Positions 26,223-35,432 are shown, numbered from the stretch's first letter. The stretch is DNA of 64,000 nucleotides from Micromonospora sp. BL4 (GCF_003667505.1 NZ_RCVJ01000135.1:33264-97263), one strand, 5' to 3'. Notes: generated by a model from the sequence alone, not told the origin. A program made the numbers and translations.

Positions 26223-26792
26223 CTAGCGGACCACCACCGTGATGGTGTGCGCCCGGTCCTCCTGCGGGATCCGGACGGCGACGGTGCCGGGGCGGACGAA
26301 CCGGATGTCCACCACCCCGGCCTCGTACTGCTGGGAGACCAACTCGGGGCGGTCCACGGTGACCAGACCGGGCCCGATGCCCTGGATCCGCAGCACCGCT
26401 CCGGTGGCGAAGCAGAGCGACCGCAGCAGCTCAAGTTCGGTCTCGGCCAGCGGCAGGTCGTACCGGACCGCTCCCTGGCAGGCCGTGGTCGGTCCCGTCG
26501 ACGAGGGGGCCGGCCGGGGCGGCGTACCCCGGGTCCTGGTAGGTGCGGGCGGTGCCGGGGCCGGACGTCCGGTGGTCGGCGGCACCCGGGACGGCGACAC
26601 GCTGCCGGTGGGTGCCGCTGTGGGCGTCGCGCTCGCGGTCGCCGTCGAGCCGGGCGTCGCCGTCGAGCCGGATGCGCCGGGCGGCTGGACGGGCAACGGC
26701 GAGACCGGCTCGCCGCCGCAGCCGACCGCGACGGTCAGGGTGAGCGCGGCGGCCGTGGTCGTGGTGAGTCGGCGGAGGGGAGAGGGGCGCAT
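26223..26792 (-). CDS. Putative Pro/Thr-rich lipoprotein downstream of an ECF sigma factor
   Basis: The 189-residue protein has a signal peptide ending in VAVGC, an acceptable but not ideal lipobox. A long low-complexity region rich in Pro, Thr, Ser and Ala (about residues 25-95) follows, then a small globular C-terminal domain (LELLRSLCFATGAVLRIQGI, DIRFVRPGTVAVRIP). It follows the ECF sigma gene by 77 bases on the same strand and probably shares its transcript. It has no cytoplasmic domain, so it is not an obvious anti-sigma factor. The ATG at 26792 follows AAGGAG. Confidence 0.75.
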   Translation of the reverse strand: MRPSPLRRLTTTTAAALTLTVAVGCGGEPVSPLPVQPPGASGSTATPGSTATASATPTAAPTGSVSPSRVPPTTGRPAPAPPAPTRTRGTPPRPAPSSTGPTTACQGAVRYDLPLAETELELLRSLCFATGAVLRIQGIGPGLVTVDRPELVSQQYEAGVVDIRFVRPGTVAVRIPQEDRAHTITVVVR

Positions 26793-26869
26793 GGCGGGCT
26801 CCTTCCTCGGCGGTCCGTTCACCCCGTTGGTCGCCGTCGCCGCCGATGCCGTTCGCCGTCCGGGGGCGC

Positions 26870-27415
26870 TCAGCTCGGATCGCCGCCGAGCCGTTGCCGG
26901 ACCTCCCGCCGGGCGAGGTGCAGCCGGGACTTCACCGTGCCCTCCGGCACCTCCAGCAACGTGGCGATCTCCGGGTAGCTCAGCCCGAGGACGTCGCGCA
27001 ACGTCACCACCTCGGCGAGGTCGGGTCGCACCGCGTCGAGCGCGTCGAGCAGGTCCAGGCGTGTGCCGGCGACGACGCTGGTCCGCCGCGGGTCGGCCCG
27101 GTCGGGCAGCGGCACGCCGCCGGCCTCCAGACGCCAGCGGCGGCGCAGTGTGCGGTACGTCGACCGGGCCCGGTTGGCGCTCAGCCGGTGCAGCCAGGTG
27201 CGGAACGAGGAGCGACCCTCGAACCCGCTGACGCCGCGGGCCACGGCCAGCAGCGTGTCCTGGCAGGCTTCCTCGGCGTCCTCCCGGTTGGGCAGGAACC
27301 GGGCGCACAGTCGGAGCACCTCGGGGCGCACCGCGACCAGCAGGGCGTCCAACGCCGCCGTGTCGCCGTGCGCGGCGGACCGGGCCAGGGCGTCGATGTC
27401 GTCGTCGAGAGGCAT
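26870..27415 (-). CDS. ECF-type RNA polymerase sigma factor
   Basis: The 181-residue protein has sigma region 2 at about residues 20-85 (CQDTLLAVARGVSGFEGRS, SFRTWLHRLSANRARS). Region 4 is at about 125-178 (VVTLRDVLGLSYPEIATLLE, VPEGTVKSRLHLARREVRQR). It directs RNA polymerase to a small set of stress or envelope promoters. The start is the ATG at 27415. No recognisable zinc-binding anti-sigma gene follows; instead a lipoprotein gene does. Confidence 0.94.
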   Translation of the reverse strand: MPLDDDIDALARSAAHGDTAALDALLVAVRPEVLRLCARFLPNREDAEEACQDTLLAVARGVSGFEGRSSFRTWLHRLSANRARSTYRTLRRRWRLEAGGVPLPDRADPRRTSVVAGTRLDLLDALDAVRPDLAEVVTLRDVLGLSYPEIATLLEVPEGTVKSRLHLARREVRQRLGGDPS

Positions 27416-27516
27416 GCCGGGGTGTCCAATGCTCGGCGGTGCCGTTCTCCGAGCGTACGGCCCGATGTCGCCGGTCGGCCCGACCGAGTCCGGCAGCCGA
27501 CTCGGACCGCCCGCTG

Positions 27517-28137
27517 CTACTCGAAGCGGGACGGGTCCCCGGCGCCCCGGCGCAGGATCTCCGGCTCGGACCCGGACAGGTCGACCACCGTCGTCGGCTC
27601 CTTACCGCAGTCGCCCGCGTCGACCACCGCGTCGAGCTGGTGGTCGAGCCGTTCCTTGATCTCCCAGCCCTGGGTCATCGGCTCGTCGTCGCCAGGCAGG
27701 GCCAGGGTGCTCGACACCAGCGGCTCGCCCAGCTCGGCCAGGAGCGCCTGGGTGACGGTGTGCCGGGGTACGCGGACACCGACCGTGCGCTTCTTCGGGT
27801 GCAACATCCGGCGCGGCACCTCCCGGGTGGCCGGCAGGATGAAGGTGTAGCTACCCGGGGTGGACGCCTTCACGAGGCGAAAGACCGAGTTGCTGATCTG
27901 GACGAACTGGCCGAGCTGCGCGAAGTCCCGGCAGACCAGCGTGAAGTGGTGCCGATCGTCGAGGTGGCGGATCTCGCGGATCCGGTCCAGCCCGTCCCGG
28001 TTGCCCAGCTGGATGCCGAGCGCGTAGCAGGAATCCGTCGGGTAGGCGACCAGCCCACCTCCGCGGATCAGGTCGGCGACCTGGCCGATGATCCGGGGCT
28101 GCGGGTTTTCCGGGTGTACGTCGTAGTACCTCGCCAT
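27517..28137 (-). CDS. YrdC/Sua5-family threonylcarbamoyl-AMP synthase-like protein
   Basis: The 206-residue protein has a YrdC fold: GGGLVAYPTDSCYALGIQL near residue 27, the charged HHFTLVCRDFAQL and KKRTVGVRVP. It lacks the C-terminal Sua5 domain. YrdC enzymes make threonylcarbamoyl-AMP for the t6A base of tRNAs; the sequence is closer in feel to the YciO branch, whose role is less certain. The start is the ATG at 28137, giving MARYYDVHPENPQPRIIGQV. The longer frame upstream overlaps the divergent dnaE and is rejected. Confidence 0.88.
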   Translation of the reverse strand: MARYYDVHPENPQPRIIGQVADLIRGGGLVAYPTDSCYALGIQLGNRDGLDRIREIRHLDDRHHFTLVCRDFAQLGQFVQISNSVFRLVKASTPGSYTFILPATREVPRRMLHPKKRTVGVRVPRHTVTQALLAELGEPLVSSTLALPGDDEPMTQGWEIKERLDHQLDAVVDAGDCGKEPTTVVDLSGSEPEILRRGAGDPSRFE

Positions 28138-28143
28138 CCTGAA

Positions 28144-28155
28144 GAGCCTAGGCTC
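28144..28155. promoter_or_regulatory. 12-base palindrome ahead of the YrdC-like gene
   Basis: GAGCCTAGGCTC is a perfect palindrome seven bases before the ATG of the minus-strand gene and within the divergent region with dnaE. It could be an operator overlapping the translation start. The evidence is position and symmetry only. Confidence 0.35.
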
Positions 28156-28282
28156 ATTCGCGGGCGTTGAGGAGACGAGGGCCACCCTCGGCGCGGACGG
28201 TGGAGCCGCCGAGATCACCTCGGTAGGGTAGGTCCCGGTCGGCTCCGACCAACAAGATCCACATCGCCGGGGGGCGCCACGC

Positions 28283-31200
28283 ATGGCCGATTCGTTCGCG
28301 CATCTGCACGTGCACACCGAGTACTCGATGCTCGACGGAGCGGCCCGGCTCAAGGACCTGTTCGCCGAGGCCCAGCGGCTGGGCATGCCGGCGGTGGCGA
28401 TCACCGACCACGGCAACATGCACGGCGCGAACGACTTCTACAACCAGGCGATGGCCGCGGGGATCACCCCGATCCTGGGCGTCGAGGCGTACGTGGCGCC
28501 CGAGTCGCGCTACCACAAGGCGCGGGTCAAGTGGGGTCGGCCGGAGCAGAAGAGCGACGACATCTCCGGTAACGGCGCGATCACCCACAAGACCATGTGG
28601 GCGAAGAACGCGCAGGGCCTGAAGAACCTGTTCACCCTCAACTCGCGCGCGTCCATGGAGGGGCACTACGTCAAGTGGCCCCGGATGGACATGGAGCTGA
28701 TCGCCGAGCACGCCGAGGGGATCATGGCCACCACCGGCTGCCCCTCCGGCGCGGTGCAGACCCGGCTGCGGCTCGGCCAGTTCGACGAGGCGCTCAAGGT
28801 CGCCGCCAGCTACCAGGACATCTTCGGCAAGGACAACTACTTCCTGGAGATCATGGATCACGGCCTCTCCATCGAGAGCCGGGTCCGCGAGGGCCTCACC
28901 GAGATCGCCCGCAAGCTCGACATCCCGCCGGTGGTCACCAACGACTCGCACTACACCCACGAGGCGCAGGCCACCGCGCACGACGTGCTGCTGTGCGTGC
29001 AGACCGGCAGCAACATCGACGACCCGAACCGGTTCCGCTTCGAGGGCGGCGGCTACTTCATCAAGAGCGCCGACCAGATGCGCGCGGTGGACTCGTCGGA
29101 GCTGTGGCAGGAGGGCTGCCGCAACACCCTGCTGGTCGCCGAGAAGGTCGACCCGGCCGGCATGTTCGAGTTCCACAACCTGATGCCGCGCTTCCCGGTT
29201 CCGGAGGGGGAGACCGAGGAGTCCTGGTTCCGCAAGGAGACCTTCGCCGGCCTGGGCCGCCGCTACCCGAACGGGATCCCGGAGGGGCACGTCGTCCAGG
29301 CCGAGTACGAGCTGGGCGTCATCAACCAGATGGGCTTCCCGTCGTACTTCCTCGTGGTCGCCGACTTCATCCAGTGGGCGAAGAACCAGGGCATCGCGGT
29401 GGGTCCGGGCCGTGGTTCGGCCGCCGGCTCGCTCGTCGCGTACGCGCTGGGCATCACCGACCTGGACCCGATCCAGCACGGCCTGATCTTCGAGCGGTTC
29501 CTCAACCCCGAGCGGGTCTCGATGCCGGATGTCGACATCGACTTCGACGAGCGTCGGCGCGGTGAGGTGATCAAGTACGTCACCGACAAGTGGGGCGAGG
29601 ACAAGGTCGCCCAGATCGCGACCTTCGGCACGATCAAGGCGAAGGCCGCGATCAAGGACTCGGCCCGGGTGCTCGGTTTCCCGTACGCGGTCGGCGACCG
29701 GATCACCAAGGCGATGCCGCCGGCCGTGATGGGCAAGGACATCCCGCTCACCGGCATCTTCGACAACAAGCACCCCCGCTACGCCGAGGCCGGCGAGATC
29801 CGCGGCCTGTACGACTCGGACCCGGACGTCCGCAAGGTGATCGACACCGCCAAGGGCATCGAGGGGCTGATCCGGCAGACCGGTGTGCACGCCGCCGGCG
29901 TCATCATGTCCGCCGAGCCGATCATCGAGCACATCCCGTTGATGCGCCGCGACGCCGACGGGGCGATCATCACGCAGTTCGACTACCCGACGTGCGAGTC
30001 GCTCGGGCTGCTGAAGATGGACTTCCTCGGCCTGCGCAACCTGACGATCATCGACGACGCGGTCAAGAACATCGAGCTCAACCACGGCAAGAAGCTCGAC
30101 CTGCTGGCGCTGCCGCTGGACGACAAAGCCGCGTACGAGCTGCTGGCCCGCGGTGACACGCTCGGCGTGTTCCAGCTCGACGGTGGCCCGATGCGGTCGC
30201 TGCTGCGGTTGATGAAGCCGGACAACTTCGAGGACATCTCCGCCGTCCTGGCGCTGTACCGGCCCGGCCCGATGGGCGTCGACTCGCACACCAACTACGC
30301 GCTGCGCAAGAACGGCCTCCAGGAGATCACGCCGATCCACCCGGAGCTGGAGGAGCCGCTGCGGGAGATCCTGGCGCCCACCCACGGCCTGATCGTCTAC
30401 CAGGAGCAGGTGCAGCGCGCGGCGCAGATCCTCGCCGGTTACACCCTCGGTCAGGCGGACCTGCTGCGCCGGGCGATGGGCAAGAAGAAGAAGGAGATCC
30501 TCGACAAGGAGTTCATCCCGTTCCGGGACGGCTGCCGCGAGCGCGGCTACTCCGACGAGGCGATCCAGGCGGTCTGGGACGTCCTGGTGCCGTTCGCCGG
30601 GTACGCCTTCAACAAGGCGCACTCCGCCGCGTACGGCCTGGTCTCCTACTGGACCGCGTACCTCAAGGCGCACTACCCGGCCGAGTACATGGCGGGGCTG
30701 CTGACCAGCGTCGGTGACGACAAGGACAAGATGGCCCTCTACCTGTCCGAGTGTCGCCGGATGCGCATCCAGGTGCTGCCGCCGGACGTGAACACCTCGG
30801 CCGGGCCGTTCACCCCGGTCGGCACGGACATCCGCTTCGGCCTGGCCGCGGTGCGCAACGTCGGCGCGAACGTGGTCGCCTCGATCATGCGGTGCCGCGC
30901 GGAGAAGGGCGACTACACCGACTTCTACGACTTCCTGTCCAAGGTGGACGCGGTGGTCTGCAACAAGAAGACGATCGAATCGCTGATCAAGGCGGGTGCC
31001 TTCGACTCGCTCGGGCACCCGCGCAAGGGCCTGCTCACGGTGCACGCCGACGCCATCGACGCGTACGCCGACGTCAAGCGCAAGGAGGCGGTCGGCCAGT
31101 ACGACCTCTTCGGCGCGGGCTTCGGTGACGCCGACACCGGCAGCACGACGGTGATGCCGACCATCGGCGAGAGCGAGTGGGAGAAGCGGGACAAGCTGGC

Positions 31201-31813
31201 CTTCGAGCGGGAGATGCTCGGCCTGTACGTCTCCGACCACCCGCTGTTCGGCCTGGAGCACATCCTCGGCGCGGCGGCCGACACCACCATCGCCTCCCTC
31301 GCGGAGGACGGCGCGGTCCCCGACGGGGCGGTGGTCACCCTCGCCGGCATCCTCTCCGGGGTGCAGCGCCGGGTCACCAAGCAGGGCCGTGCCTGGGCGT
31401 CGGCCACCCTGGAGGACCTGGCCGGTGGGGTGGAGACGCTGTTCTTCCCCAACACCTACGAGGTGATCGGGCAGTACATCGCCGAGGACGCCATCGTGGT
31501 GGTCAAGGGTCGGGTGGACCGCCGCGACGACACCCCCCGGATCATGGCGATGGACATGTCCATGCCGGACGTCAGCACCAGCGCCAGCACCAAGCCGGTC
31601 ACCCTCACCATCCCGGTGCACCGGTGCACGCCGCCGTTGGTGGAGCGGCTCAAGGAAACCCTGGTGCTGCACCCCGGCGACACCGAGGTGCACGTCAAGC
31701 TGCTCAACGGCGGCCGGACCACCACCCTGCGGTTGGGCCCGTTCCGGGTGGCGGCCACCACCGCGCTGATGGGTGACCTGAAGAGCGTCCTCGGCCCGGC
31801 CAACGTGAGCTGA
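28283..31813 (+). CDS. dnaE: DNA polymerase III alpha subunit
   Basis: This is the replicative polymerase, 1176 residues, the usual size for DnaE1. The N-terminal PHP domain ([24 protein letters not shown]) keeps the metal-binding histidines associated with proofreading in mycobacterial DnaE1. The polymerase site Asp pair is in [10 protein letters not shown] (about residue 414), and the third Asp in [10 protein letters not shown] (about residue 580). An OB-fold near residue 1010 ([19 protein letters not shown]) binds single-stranded DNA. The ATG at 28283 gives the canonical N-terminus. It ends 24 bases from the convergent ABC-F gene. Confidence 0.98.
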   Translation: MADSFAHLHVHTEYSMLDGAARLKDLFAEAQRLGMPAVAITDHGNMHGANDFYNQAMAAGITPILGVEAYVAPESRYHKARVKWGRPEQKSDDISGNGAITHKTMWAKNAQGLKNLFTLNSRASMEGHYVKWPRMDMELIAEHAEGIMATTGCPSGAVQTRLRLGQFDEALKVAASYQDIFGKDNYFLEIMDHGLSIESRVREGLTEIARKLDIPPVVTNDSHYTHEAQATAHDVLLCVQTGSNIDDPNRFRFEGGGYFIKSADQMRAVDSSELWQEGCRNTLLVAEKVDPAGMFEFHNLMPRFPVPEGETEESWFRKETFAGLGRRYPNGIPEGHVVQAEYELGVINQMGFPSYFLVVADFIQWAKNQGIAVGPGRGSAAGSLVAYALGITDLDPIQHGLIFERFLNPERVSMPDVDIDFDERRRGEVIKYVTDKWGEDKVAQIATFGTIKAKAAIKDSARVLGFPYAVGDRITKAMPPAVMGKDIPLTGIFDNKHPRYAEAGEIRGLYDSDPDVRKVIDTAKGIEGLIRQTGVHAAGVIMSAEPIIEHIPLMRRDADGAIITQFDYPTCESLGLLKMDFLGLRNLTIIDDAVKNIELNHGKKLDLLALPLDDKAAYELLARGDTLGVFQLDGGPMRSLLRLMKPDNFEDISAVLALYRPGPMGVDSHTNYALRKNGLQEITPIHPELEEPLREILAPTHGLIVYQEQVQRAAQILAGYTLGQADLLRRAMGKKKKEILDKEFIPFRDGCRERGYSDEAIQAVWDVLVPFAGYAFNKAHSAAYGLVSYWTAYLKAHYPAEYMAGLLTSVGDDKDKMALYLSECRRMRIQVLPPDVNTSAGPFTPVGTDIRFGLAAVRNVGANVVASIMRCRAEKGDYTDFYDFLSKVDAVVCNKKTIESLIKAGAFDSLGHPRKGLLTVHADAIDAYADVKRKEAVGQYDLFGAGFGDADTGSTTVMPTIGESEWEKRDKLAFEREMLGLYVSDHPLFGLEHILGAAADTTIASLAEDGAVPDGAVVTLAGILSGVQRRVTKQGRAWASATLEDLAGGVETLFFPNTYEVIGQYIAEDAIVVVKGRVDRRDDTPRIMAMDMSMPDVSTSASTKPVTLTIPVHRCTPPLVERLKETLVLHPGDTEVHVKLLNGGRTTTLRLGPFRVAATTALMGDLKSVLGPANVS

Positions 31814-31837
31814 CCGGGCCGCGGGACGCCGCCGGGC

Positions 31838-33475
31838 TCAGCCCCGGTCGGGGGCCGCGATCTCCCGCAGCTGACCGTCGGCCAGCCGCAGCCAGCGCTG
31901 CACGCCGATCTCGGCGAGGAACCGCTCGTCGTGGCTCACCACCACGAACGCTCCCTGGTACGCGCTCAGCGCGCTCTCCAGCTGCCCGACGCTGACCAGG
32001 TCCAGGTTGTTGGTCGGCTCGTCGAGCAGCAGCAGTTGCGGTGCCGGTTCGGCGCAGAGCACGCAGGCCAGGGTGGCGCGCAGCCGTTCGCCGCCGGAGA
32101 GCACCCCGACGGGCAGGTTCACGCGCGAGCCCCGGAACAGGAACCGGGCGAGCAGGTTCATCCGCTTGGCGTCGGGCAGGCTCGGCGCGTACGCGGCGAA
32201 GTTCTCCGCCACCGTACGGTCGAGGTCCAGCAGGTCCAGCCGCTGCGACAGGTACGCGATCCGCCCGTCGCCACGCTTCAGCTCGCCGCCGGCCGGTTCG
32301 AGGTCACCGTTGACCAGGCGCAGCAGGGTCGACTTGCCGACGCCGTTCGCCCCGGTGAGCGCGATCCGTTCCGGCCCCCGGATCACCAGGTCGGCGCCGT
32401 CGCCGGCGAACAGCTCCCGGTCGTCGAAGCGGGCCCGCATACCGTGACCGGAGAAGACCGTCCGCCCGCCCGGGACGGTCGTGTCCGGCAGGTCGACGGT
32501 GATCTTGTCCTCCTCGCGGAGTGCCCGGCCGGCCTCGTCGAGTCGGGACTTGGCCTGGCCGAGCCGGTTGGAGTGTGTCTCCTGAGCCCTGCCCGCCGAC
32601 TCCTGCGCGCTGCGCTTGAGGCCGCCGGCAACGATCCGGGCCAGGCCGGCGTTCTTCAGGTTCTTGGACGCGTTGCTGGCCCGCCGGTCGGCGCGCTCCC
32701 GGGCCTGCTGCATTTCCCGCTTCTCCCGCTTGACCTCCTGCTCGGCGTTGCGCAGGTTGCTCTCGGCCACCTCCCGCGCCGCCTGCACCGCCTCGGTGTA
32801 CGCGGTGAAGTTGCCCCCGTACCAGTGGATCTCGCCGCGTTCCAGCTCGGCGATGCGGTCCATCCGGTCCAGCAGCTCCCGGTCGTGGCTGACCAGCAGC
32901 AGGCACCCGGGCCAGTCCGTGAGGACGTCGTAGAGCTTGTGCCGTGCCTCCAGGTCCAGGTTGTTGGTCGGCTCGTCGAGCAGTAGCACGTCCGGGCGTC
33001 GGAGCAGCTGCGCCGCCAGGCCGAGGGAGACCACCTGGCCGCCGCTGAGCGTGTGCAGGCGGCGGTCGAGCGACACGTCACCCAGGCCGAGCCGATCCAT
33101 CTCGGCGCGGGTGCGCTCCTCAATGTCCCAGTCGTCGCCGATCGTGGCGAAGTGTTCCTCGCTGGCGTCACCGGCCTCGATGGCGTGCAGGGCCGCGATC
33201 CGCTGGGCGACGCCGAGCACCTCGGCCACGGTCAGGTCGCCGGCCAGCGGCAGGGTCTGCGGAAGGTAACCGAGCAGGCCGTCGACGGTGACGCTGCCGC
33301 CGCTGGGCCGTAGCTCGCCGGCGATCAGCCGCAGCAGGGTGCTCTTGCCGGCGCCGTTGGGGGCGACCAGGCCGGTGCGACCGCCGGGAACGGTGAAGGA
33401 CAGCTCCGAGAAGACCGGGGTGTCGTCCGGCCAGGAGAAGGACAGGTTCGAGCAGACGATGAAAGCGTCAGACAT
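31838..33475 (-). CDS. ABC-F family ATPase, probable ribosome-protection type
   Basis: The 545-residue protein has two ATPase domains and no membrane helices. Walker A motifs are APNGAGKST (about residue 38) and GANGVGKST (about residue 375). Both signatures are intact (LSGGQ, LSGGE), and both Walker B motifs read LLLDEPTNNLDL. The linker at about 215-330 is highly charged and helical (EQEVKREKREMQQARERADR). ABC-F proteins bind the ribosome E site; members of this size in actinobacteria often protect against macrolides, lincosamides or pleuromutilins. The ATG at 33475 follows TGAGGT. The leader peptide and hairpin upstream favour an antibiotic-inducible gene. Confidence 0.92.
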   Translation of the reverse strand: MSDAFIVCSNLSFSWPDDTPVFSELSFTVPGGRTGLVAPNGAGKSTLLRLIAGELRPSGGSVTVDGLLGYLPQTLPLAGDLTVAEVLGVAQRIAALHAIEAGDASEEHFATIGDDWDIEERTRAEMDRLGLGDVSLDRRLHTLSGGQVVSLGLAAQLLRRPDVLLLDEPTNNLDLEARHKLYDVLTDWPGCLLLVSHDRELLDRMDRIAELERGEIHWYGGNFTAYTEAVQAAREVAESNLRNAEQEVKREKREMQQARERADRRASNASKNLKNAGLARIVAGGLKRSAQESAGRAQETHSNRLGQAKSRLDEAGRALREEDKITVDLPDTTVPGGRTVFSGHGMRARFDDRELFAGDGADLVIRGPERIALTGANGVGKSTLLRLVNGDLEPAGGELKRGDGRIAYLSQRLDLLDLDRTVAENFAAYAPSLPDAKRMNLLARFLFRGSRVNLPVGVLSGGERLRATLACVLCAEPAPQLLLLDEPTNNLDLVSVGQLESALSAYQGAFVVVSHDERFLAEIGVQRWLRLADGQLREIAAPDRG

Positions 33476-33499
33476 GCGAGTGACCTCAGTGAGTGGGCT

Positions 33500-33519
33500 G
33501 GGCGCGTTCGAGCGCGCCC
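33500..33519 (-). terminator. Candidate attenuator hairpin in the ABC-F leader
   Basis: On the minus strand GGGCGCG, loop CTCGAA, then CGCGCCC form a perfect 7-base GC stem. It lies between the leader peptide stop codon (33606) and the ABC-F ribosome-binding site, ending 25 bases before the ATG. It could stop transcription or translation unless a ribosome stalled on the leader changes the fold. I could not work out a convincing alternative pairing by eye. Confidence 0.5.
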
Positions 33520-33605
33520 GACGACAAACGGGACCAGTGGAACGACGTCATGGCCACGGCAGCTGCGCCTACGCGCGCCGAACCGATGGCCGAACACATC
33601 CGGTC

Positions 33606-33635
33606 TCACCCGGAGATGTCGTCGTCACCCGCCAT
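33606..33635 (-). CDS. 9-codon leader peptide upstream of the ABC-F gene
   Basis: ATG at 33635 opens a frame reading MAGDDDISG and ending in TGA. A strong ribosome-binding site AGGGAG (33648-33643) sits seven bases before the ATG, better than that of the main gene. Short leaders with good translation signals upstream of ABC-F or erm genes are the classical layout for drug-induced ribosome stalling. Four acidic residues or small polar ones dominate; there is no known arrest motif I can name. Confidence 0.55.
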   Translation of the reverse strand: MAGDDDISG

Positions 33636-33768
33636 GTCTGGTCTCCCTGGTCGTACCGCTAACCCAGCGGGCCCAGTCTAACAACGGATCTTCATCCCGC
33701 CACCGGGTTCCCGGGCTGCCCCGGAGTGGAGGAGGCGCGCCCAACGACAACGGGACGAGGACGTCGGG

Positions 33769-33786
33769 TATAGGCGGAGCTATAGT
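33769..33786 (+). promoter_or_regulatory. higBA promoter and operator palindrome
   Basis: TATAG-GCGGAG-CTATA (33769-33784) is an inverted repeat that overlaps a good -10 box, TATAGT (33781-33786). The ATG of the toxin gene is at 33793, six bases after the -10, so the mRNA should be leaderless. A third TATAG-like element (CCTATG) follows. The position fits autorepression by the HigA antitoxin. The -35 is not evident. Confidence 0.6.
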
Positions 33787-33792
33787 TCTCCT

Positions 33793-34185
33793 ATGTCTCA
33801 TGACCCGCCACGTCGCTGGGCGATCAGGACGACAACGGATCTCCGTGATTGGTTGCGCTCTCTTCGCCAGGCTGACCCGGTGACGTACCGATCGGTCAAC
33901 GTAGCGATCGACATGCTGGCGGAGACCGGCCCGGGCCTGGGGCGCCCACTGGTCGACACCCTCAGAGGTTCGAGCATCAGCAACCTCAAGGAACTCCGAC
34001 CACGATCTGGAAGGGACGTCGCCGTTAGGGTGCTGTTCGTCTTCGATCCCTGGTCCCAGGCCGTGCTGCTGGTAGCAGGCAACAAGGCAAGAGATTGGAG
34101 TGGATGGTACGAGAAGGCGATTCCGGTCGCCGAGATTGCGTACGAGGGCTGGATTGCTGTTGAGAGGAAGAGGAGGGAGGGCTGA
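33793..34185 (+). CDS. higB: HigB/RelE-like toxin (Gp49-type)
   Basis: The 130-residue basic protein fits the phage Gp49/HigB toxin family: NLKELRPRSGRDVAVRVLFV, followed by FDPWSQAVLLVAGNKARDW and a C-terminal helix with KAIPVAEIAYEGW. Such toxins are ribosome-dependent mRNA endonucleases. The toxin gene comes before the antitoxin, as is typical of higBA. Its stop codon overlaps the antitoxin ATG by one base (TGATG). The ATG at 33793 has no ribosome-binding site; a leaderless transcript is predicted. Confidence 0.88.
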   Translation: MSHDPPRRWAIRTTTDLRDWLRSLRQADPVTYRSVNVAIDMLAETGPGLGRPLVDTLRGSSISNLKELRPRSGRDVAVRVLFVFDPWSQAVLLVAGNKARDWSGWYEKAIPVAEIAYEGWIAVERKRREG

Positions 34186-34499
34186 TGAGCGACTTCCATG
34201 ACTGGAACGACATCCGGGCTGAGCTGCACGACGGGGACGATGAAGCGCTCGACGCAGAACGTGCTCGCACCGAGGCGTGGATCAGCGCGTTCCATCTTGC
34301 CGAGGAGCGGAAGCGGCTTGGCCTGACCCAGCGGCAGGTGGCCGAGCTGATGGGTGTCACGCCCGGTCGAGTCAGCCAGATCGAGAACGGTGATCTGGAG
34401 GCCAACGAAGTCGCAACGCTGAGCCGCTATGCGCGGGCGCTCGGGGCTCGCATGCGGATCATTTTCGACTACGGCGATGACCTCCGTCAGATCGCCTGA
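34185..34499 (+). CDS. higA: HigA-like XRE antitoxin
   Basis: The 104-residue protein has an acidic N-terminal part (about residues 1-40, probably the toxin-neutralising part). A helix-turn-helix of the XRE type follows at about residues 42-100 (LGLTQRQVAELMGVTPGRVS, IENGDLEANEVATLSRYARA). It should bind the toxin and repress the operon at the upstream palindrome. The ATG at 34185 is coupled to the toxin stop, and a purine-rich GAGGAAGAGGAGGGAGG precedes it inside the toxin gene. Confidence 0.92.
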   Translation: MSDFHDWNDIRAELHDGDDEALDAERARTEAWISAFHLAEERKRLGLTQRQVAELMGVTPGRVSQIENGDLEANEVATLSRYARALGARMRIIFDYGDDLRQIA

Positions 34500-34592
34500 C
34501 CCCTGTTCGGTATCGTGACGGCGCTGCCCATCTCCTTCCCCGCAAGCGCGCGGAGTGGCAGTCGCACGGCGGTGTCGGACTCGGTGTCTACG

Positions 34593-35432
34593 ATGGCGGC
34601 CATGGCGACGGCGATCAATTACGTCACGGGTGGTCAACTGACGACACTTGCCCGGGTTCGCCCGTCCGCACTCGCACACCTTCCGAGTGACCCTGTCGAT
34701 ATCTGTCGACTGGTGCCAAACCTGGTGATCCAGCCGAGCGCCGCGAAGGACCTGTGCCTGCCGGCCGAGCGGTTTTCCGAGAATCAACTTCGACCCGCCG
34801 CCAGGCTCATCGACGCCCTACTGTCCCTGGACCCGGCCCCGTTGACTGTGGCGCGGGAGCCCGAACGGCGAGTGATCGGCACCTGCCGTCACTTCGCCGT
34901 GCTGAGCTGTGCCCTGTTGCGTCATCGCGAGATCCCAGCCCGTGCCCGCTGTGGCTTCGCGACGTACTTCCAGCCTGGGCGAGGTGTGGACCACTGGATC
35001 ACCGAATACTGGCACGATGCCGACGGTCGCTGGGTGCGAATCGATCCCGAGATCGTGAACGATTCCATCGTTGCGAGACCGGAAGACCTAGCGGCCGGAG
35101 ACTTCCTGACCGGCGGTGAGGCGTGGGCTGCCTTCCGGGCTGGCCATATCGACGCTGCGCATTTCGGCGTGTACGGGACCGAGAACTGGGGGCCTGGGGA
35201 GATCCGAGGCAATGCGATTCGGGATCTCGCCGCCTTGAACAAGCTGGAGATGCTTCCGTGGGATGAGTGGGGGCGAATGGACGCGTCCTACCGGGGCGAG
35301 ACCGGGGCCGACTACGACGCGCTCATGGACACGGTCGCTGCCGTCTGCGCCAGCGACGATCTCAATGCAGTAGCAGATCTCTATGCGTCTGCGGGTGCGG
35401 ACCTGGAAGTCCCCACGGACCTCGTCAACTGA
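34593..35432 (+). CDS. Transglutaminase-like domain protein
   Basis: The 279-residue protein contains a transglutaminase/protease-like core with the three catalytic positions: Cys in GTCRHFAVLSCALL (about residue 98), His in VDHWITEYW (about 137) and Asp in WVRIDPE (about 151). There is no signal peptide, so it acts inside the cell. The C-terminal 100 residues contain SYRGETGADYDALMDTVAAV. The substrate is unknown. I prefer the ATG at 34593 (or 34602); the GTG at 34515 is a less likely start. It follows the toxin-antitoxin pair on the same strand and shares its lower GC content. Confidence 0.8.
   Translation: MAAMATAINYVTGGQLTTLARVRPSALAHLPSDPVDICRLVPNLVIQPSAAKDLCLPAERFSENQLRPAARLIDALLSLDPAPLTVAREPERRVIGTCRHFAVLSCALLRHREIPARARCGFATYFQPGRGVDHWITEYWHDADGRWVRIDPEIVNDSIVARPEDLAAGDFLTGGEAWAAFRAGHIDAAHFGVYGTENWGPGEIRGNAIRDLAALNKLEMLPWDEWGRMDASYRGETGADYDALMDTVAAVCASDDLNAVADLYASAGADLEVPTDLVN

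Larger units (their letters stand above)
33476..33792. other. 317-base region between ABC-F and higB start codons
   Basis: The two genes are divergent. The left half, read on the minus strand, is the 5' leader of the ABC-F gene, with a short reading frame and a hairpin annotated separately. The right end holds the higB promoter. The middle (about 33650-33768) shows no other reading frame or strong hairpin that I could identify. The right side is visibly less GC-rich than the genome. Confidence 0.7.

Noticed and set aside
28154..31693. A 1179-codon open frame opposite dnaE
   Set aside because: Frame openness follows from codon bias of dnaE; the translation has no domain and is unusually rich in Val, Asp and His.
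31814..31837. Terminator between the convergent dnaE and ABC-F genes
   Set aside because: The 24 bases do not form a stem of note; the genes may overlap in their transcripts.
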